The position numbers were made by a program, and so were the translations under genes. Positions 33,667-36,621 of a DNA stretch of 36,621 nucleotides are shown in pieces. Source of the stretch: Mycobacterium sp. GTDB taxonomy: Bacteria > Actinomycetota > Actinomycetes > Mycobacteriales > Mycobacteriaceae. The notes below the pieces were generated by a model. That model saw only the letters and a program-made list of their open reading frames with translations. It made no database searches and was not told the origin of the DNA. The stretch spans positions 1-36,621 of the forward strand of contig JAOPVX010000097.1 of NCBI GenBank assembly GCA_025965975.1. Reading direction: 5' to 3'. Numbering within the stretch: the first letter of the stretch is position 1; the number at the start of each line of letters is the position of its first letter.

Positions 33667-35589
33667 GTGGCCGGCCGGATTCCTGATCGCGATATCGCGG
33701 CCATTCGCGAACGCACCCGGATCGAGGACGTGGTCGGCGACTACGTGCAGTTGCGCCGCGCTGGCGCGGATTCGCTGAAGGGGCTGTGCCCATTCCACGA
33801 CGAGAAGTCGCCGTCGTTTCACGTCCGCCCCAACCACGGGCATTTTCACTGCTTCGGCTGCGGCGAGGGCGGCGATGTCTACGCGTTCGTCCAGAAGATC
33901 GAGCACGTCAGCTTCGTTGAGGCCGTCGAGCTGCTCGCCGACCGGGTCGGCTACACGGTCACGTACACGGGTGCGGCTGCGACGAATGTGCAGCGCGACC
34001 GAGGCAGCCGCAGCCGGCTGCTTGGCGCCAACGCCGCCGCGCAGGAGTTCTACGCCGCGGCCCTGCAGTCCGAGGAGGCTGCGCCCGCGCGGCAGTATCT
34101 GCTCGAGCGCAACTTCGACGCGGAGGCCGCCGCGCATTTCGGCTGCGGGTTTGCACCGTCGGGCTGGGATTCGCTGACAAAGCATTTGCTGCGCAAGGGA
34201 TTTGAGTTCAAAGAGCTTGAGGCCGCCGGGCTGTCGCGCGAGGGCCGCCGCGGCCCGATGGACCGCTTCCACCGCCGCCTGCTGTGGGCGATCCGGGCCA
34301 GCGGCAGCGAGGTCATCGGCTTCGGGGCGCGACGCATCTTCGACGACGACTCGATGGAAGCGAAGTACATGAACACCCCGGAGACGGTGCTCTACAAGAA
34401 GTCGTCGGTCCTGTTCGGCCTCGATCTGGCCAAGCGCGACATCGCCAAGGGGCATCAGGCGGTGGTGGTCGAGGGCTACACCGATGTGATGGCCATGCAC
34501 CTCGCCGGCGTGACCACCGCCGTCGCCTCCTGCGGCACCGCGTTCGGCGATGAGCACCTGGCGATGCTGCGGCGACTTATGATGGACGACAACTTCTTTC
34601 GCGGTGAACTGATTTACGTCTTCGATGGCGACGCCGCGGGACGCGCGGCGGCGGTCAAGGCCCTTGAAGGCGAACAAAACCTCGCAGGGCAGTCGTTCGT
34701 CGCCGTGGCTGACGACGGCATGGACCCCTGCGATTTGCGGTTGAAGTCTGGCGAGGGGGCGCTACGCGATCTGGTGGCGCGGCGCACGCCGTTGTTCGAG
34801 TTCGCTGTTCGCACTGCGCTTGCCGACCACGACCTCGACAGTGCGGAAGGTCGGGTGTCGGCGCTGCGGCGGTGCGCGCCCATGGTCGCGCGGATCAAAG
34901 ACAGCATGTTGCGCGACGAGTACGCCCGCCGGTTGGCGGGATGGGTTGGCTGGGCGGATGTCGCCCAAGTGATCGGCCGAGTGCGCGAGGAGGCGCAGCG
35001 CAGCGGCACCCCGGACCGAAGCCGGCGGCGCCCCGCCACCGGCGAGTCGGCCCAGTCGCGACAGCACCGCGCCCAGAACGCAGCTGCGGCGCGTCCCGAT
35101 CCGGCGGATCCCACGCTGTGGCCTCAGCGCGAGGCCCTCAAGTCCGCGCTGCAGTATCCCGCGGTGGCCGGGCCGGTGTTCGACTCGCTGACGGTGGACA
35201 GCTTCACCCATCCCGGCTATTCGGCGGTCAGGTCGGCCATCGGGGGGGCCGGCGGGACGGCGGCGGGGCTGGCGGGCGCGCAGTGGATCGAGGCGGTGCG
35301 CGAGCAGACGGCGTCGCCGGCGGCGGCCAGCCTGGTCAACGAACTGGGCGTCGAGGCGATCAACGTCGACGATGACGACAGGCTGGTGCGCTATATCTCC
35401 GGGGTGCTGGCCCGGCTGCAGGAAGTGTGGGTCGGCCGCCAGATCGCCGAGGTCAAGTCCAAGCTGCAGCGCATGTCGCCGGTGGACCAGGGCGACGAAT
35501 ATCACGCATTGTTCGGTGACCTGGTGGCGATGGAGGCCTACCGGCGCAGCCTGCTCGAACAGGCCAGCGGCGACGACCTTACTGCGTGA
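33667..35589 (+). CDS. dnaG: DNA primase DnaG
   Basis: 640-residue primase that makes RNA primers at the replication fork. The N-terminal zinc-binding domain has CPFHDEKSPSFHV and HCFGCGEGGD (C41, H44, C62, C65). The RNA polymerase domain includes GRRGPMDRFHRRLLWAIR and the TOPRIM motifs VVEGYTDVMAMH and YVFDGDAAGRAA, with their metal-binding acidic residues. The C-terminal part (about 450-640), after a variable linker with RSRRRPATGESAQSRQHR, should bind the replicative helicase. The start is GTG at 33667, giving MAGRIPDRDIAAIRERT. It follows dgt on the same strand and is complete. Confidence 0.97.
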   Translation: MAGRIPDRDIAAIRERTRIEDVVGDYVQLRRAGADSLKGLCPFHDEKSPSFHVRPNHGHFHCFGCGEGGDVYAFVQKIEHVSFVEAVELLADRVGYTVTYTGAAATNVQRDRGSRSRLLGANAAAQEFYAAALQSEEAAPARQYLLERNFDAEAAAHFGCGFAPSGWDSLTKHLLRKGFEFKELEAAGLSREGRRGPMDRFHRRLLWAIRASGSEVIGFGARRIFDDDSMEAKYMNTPETVLYKKSSVLFGLDLAKRDIAKGHQAVVVEGYTDVMAMHLAGVTTAVASCGTAFGDEHLAMLRRLMMDDNFFRGELIYVFDGDAAGRAAAVKALEGEQNLAGQSFVAVADDGMDPCDLRLKSGEGALRDLVARRTPLFEFAVRTALADHDLDSAEGRVSALRRCAPMVARIKDSMLRDEYARRLAGWVGWADVAQVIGRVREEAQRSGTPDRSRRRPATGESAQSRQHRAQNAAAARPDPADPTLWPQREALKSALQYPAVAGPVFDSLTVDSFTHPGYSAVRSAIGGAGGTAAGLAGAQWIEAVREQTASPAAASLVNELGVEAINVDDDDRLVRYISGVLARLQEVWVGRQIAEVKSKLQRMSPVDQGDEYHALFGDLVAMEAYRRSLLEQASGDDLTA

Positions 35590-35644
35590 ACGCCCCCCGC
35601 AGGTTATGGTGTATGCGCTGTCGGGACCGTTGGAGAGGGAGCGC

Positions 35645-35947
35645 ATGAGATACCGAACTCGGCTGATCGCGGGCACGTTCGTCGCTGCTGCTGCTGTGGC
35701 CGTTCCGCTCGGTGCCGCGGCAGTGTCGACCGACACCGCTCAGGTCACGGCCACACCGGCTTGCCTGGCATGGTTCGGAAACAAAGACGACGGCAAGTGC
35801 CTGTCCTACTCGAACGGCAATGGCGTCAATGTCCAAAGTCCGAATTACGGTTATTGCCCTGGGGGCACCCCGCGCAACAACAGGAACTGCGGCGTGAACA
35901 GCGGCCCGCTGGCGCCGTCGCAGACCTGGACACAGCCGATCGGCTAG
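35645..35947 (+). CDS. Small secreted cysteine-containing protein (Rv2342-like position)
   Basis: 100 residues with a signal peptide (LIAGTFVAAAAVAVPLGAAA) probably cleaved near AAA|VST. The mature part has four cysteines (ACLAW, GKCLSY, GYCPGG, RNCGVN), suggesting two disulfides outside the membrane, and is rich in Asn and Gly. ATG at 35645 is preceded by GGAGAGGGAG at a good distance; an in-frame ATG at 35606 lacks such a site. It follows dnaG, in the position of Rv2342. Function unknown. Its stop codon overlaps that of the convergent gene in the sequence CTAG. Confidence 0.85.
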   Translation: MRYRTRLIAGTFVAAAAVAVPLGAAAVSTDTAQVTATPACLAWFGNKDDGKCLSYSNGNGVNVQSPNYGYCPGGTPRNNRNCGVNSGPLAPSQTWTQPIG

Positions 35948-36195
35948 CCGTCCTTCTCGGCCATCGTCTCAGGCTGCAGCACGTCGGTTTTGGAGTCGAT
36001 GGGCGTCAGCGTGACCAATGCCGGATCGGGTGATACCCGGTACGCGATCTTGCGGCGCCCGGCATCGATCACGGCCTTGGCGGCGGGACTCTCAGTGACC
36101 GCTTTGTAGGTCCCGGCGATCTGTTCATATCGGCGCCGGCCGGCCTTCGCGCCAAACACGTAGCCGACAGCCAGTACGACGAGATACCGGATCAC
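35944..36195 (-). CDS. Small conserved membrane-associated protein
   Basis: 83 residues. One N-terminal hydrophobic segment (IRYLVVLAVGYVFGAKAG) is followed by a basic RRRYEQIAGTYKAV stretch and a soluble tail ending ETMAEKDG. This Gly-containing helix plus GAKAGRRRYEQI pattern is common in small actinobacterial membrane proteins of unknown role. I prefer GTG at 36195, preceded by GGGAGGGG on the minus strand, over the longer frame to 36231. The gene is convergent with the secreted-protein gene and the two overlap by four bases. Confidence 0.75.
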   Translation of the reverse strand: MIRYLVVLAVGYVFGAKAGRRRYEQIAGTYKAVTESPAAKAVIDAGRRKIAYRVSPDPALVTLTPIDSKTDVLQPETMAEKDG

Positions 36196-36272
36196 AGGGC
36201 CCCTCCCAGACGATGGTGCGTTGCGTTCCATCCTGCCTCACAAAGCGCACCGCGCGCCGGGTCGGGCACGTA

Positions 36273-36303
36273 TTGGCGGCTCGAGCGGCGCGTGCGCTAA
36301 AGT
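36273..36303 (+). promoter_or_regulatory. Possible promoter of the tRNA-Asn gene
   Basis: TTGGCG at 36273-36278 and TAAAGT at 36298-36303 are separated by 19 bases and lie about 40 bases before the mature tRNA 5' end. The spacing is slightly long. The rest of the 36196-36343 gap shows nothing else. Confidence 0.4.
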
Positions 36304-36343
36304 CATCTCCTGGTTCGCGGCCGTGTCCGCGCGCAGACGTCGG

Positions 36344-36416
36344 TCCCCTGTAGCTCAATTGGCAGAGCATTCGGCTGTTAACCGACAGGTTGCTGGTTCG
36401 AGTCCAGCCGGGGGAG
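36344..36416 (+). tRNA. asnT: tRNA-Asn (anticodon GTT)
   Basis: Cloverleaf of 73 nt. The acceptor arm is TCCCCTG with CGGGGGA and discriminator G. The D loop has AGCTCAATTGGCAGAGC. The anticodon loop CTGTTAA has GTT at 36377-36379, and the T arm is GCTGG-TTCGAGT-CCAGC. The 3' CCA is not encoded. A tRNA-Asn just downstream of dnaG agrees with the mycobacterial order (asnT). The bases after it do not show a repeated tRNA end or an integrase within the window. Confidence 0.96.
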
Positions 36417-36549
36417 CACACGTCACCGCAGGTCAAAGGGTGTTTCGAGGTACTCGCCCTAGGCCCCGTGCCCTTCCCGTGTCTTCTCGGTCAAGCCGTC
36501 TCGTTTGTTCTTCGCTCGTCACAACCGACGACGAAAGAGGAACAGCAAC

Positions 36550-36621
36550 ATGACCACCACCACCACCACCACCCAGCTCCGCATCACGCGCACGCCGCTC
36601 CCGCCCGCGATCATCCCCGAC
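36550..36621 (+). CDS. Start of an unidentified gene (partial)
   Basis: An ATG at 36550 follows GAAAGAGG at a distance of nine bases and opens a frame that runs off the window end: M, seven Thr residues, then QLRITRTPLPPAIIPD. The threonine run comes from an ACC repeat. Only 24 residues are visible, too few to name a family. The 133 bases between the tRNA and this start hold no gene that I can support. Confidence 0.6.
   Translation, partial: MTTTTTTTQLRITRTPLPPAIIPD

Noticed and set aside
36344-36621. tRNA-Asn as an occupied integration site
   Set aside because: No duplicated tRNA 3' end or integrase is visible; the window ends too soon to say more.

Overview
The window is a piece of a high-G+C actinobacterial chromosome and almost certainly comes from a Mycobacterium/Mycolicibacterium species. 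Gene order and protein sequence follow, from memory, the M. tuberculosis block Rv2374c (hrcA) to Rv2342, with asnT just beyond: hrcA-dnaJ2-rsmE-phoH-ybeY-corC-like-cdd-like-era, amiA2, recO-uppS-Rv2360c-like, smtB-zur, glyS, the TPM-domain protein (Rv2345-like), dgt, dnaG and tRNA-Asn. GTG starts are common and many genes overlap by 1-4 nt. No database was searched; names rest on motifs and remembered family sequences.

Region 1 (1-7229, + strand) is a tightly packed housekeeping run for protein folding, rRNA modification and ribosome maturation. Its phoH gene carries a 340-residue intein with the residues expected of a class 3 (WCT-motif) intein and a LAGLIDADG homing endonuclease.

Region 2 (about 7228-23259) is accessory and sits where era and amiA2 are near neighbours in M. 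tuberculosis. Its core is a ten-gene minus-strand operon in which almost every junction is a 1-14 nt overlap. In transcription order it encodes a GlnX-like four-TM sensor, a GlnH-like amino-acid-binding lipoprotein, an unrecognised helical protein, a PknG-like kinase, a PP2C phosphatase, a vWA protein, a zinc-ribbon FHA protein, a GAF-GAF-class III nucleotide cyclase, an ATP-grasp peptide ligase (PGM1-related) and a gamma-glutamylcyclotransferase-fold protein. It resembles an enlarged paralogue of the glnX-glnH-pknG amino-acid-sensing locus, wired to a second messenger and to two enzymes that could make and break amide bonds. A divergent large ATP-dependent LuxR regulator (20535-23159) faces it across an intergenic region with two GTG-N3-CAC sites 22 bp apart. 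The island is bracketed by copies of one repeat (2.6 tandem copies after era, one copy at 23229), and a truncated second luxR copy ends exactly at a repeat on the era side.

Region 3 (23260-36621) returns to the conserved order: a secreted CAP-domain protein, amiA2, recO-uppS-Rv2360c-like, the zinc regulators smtB-zur (zur has an in-frame 30-bp minisatellite at its N terminus), a small secreted protein, glyS, the TPM-domain membrane protein, dgt, dnaG, two small envelope-type proteins, tRNA-Asn(GTT) and the start of a further gene. Promoters and two hairpin terminators are proposed where the sequence supports them.
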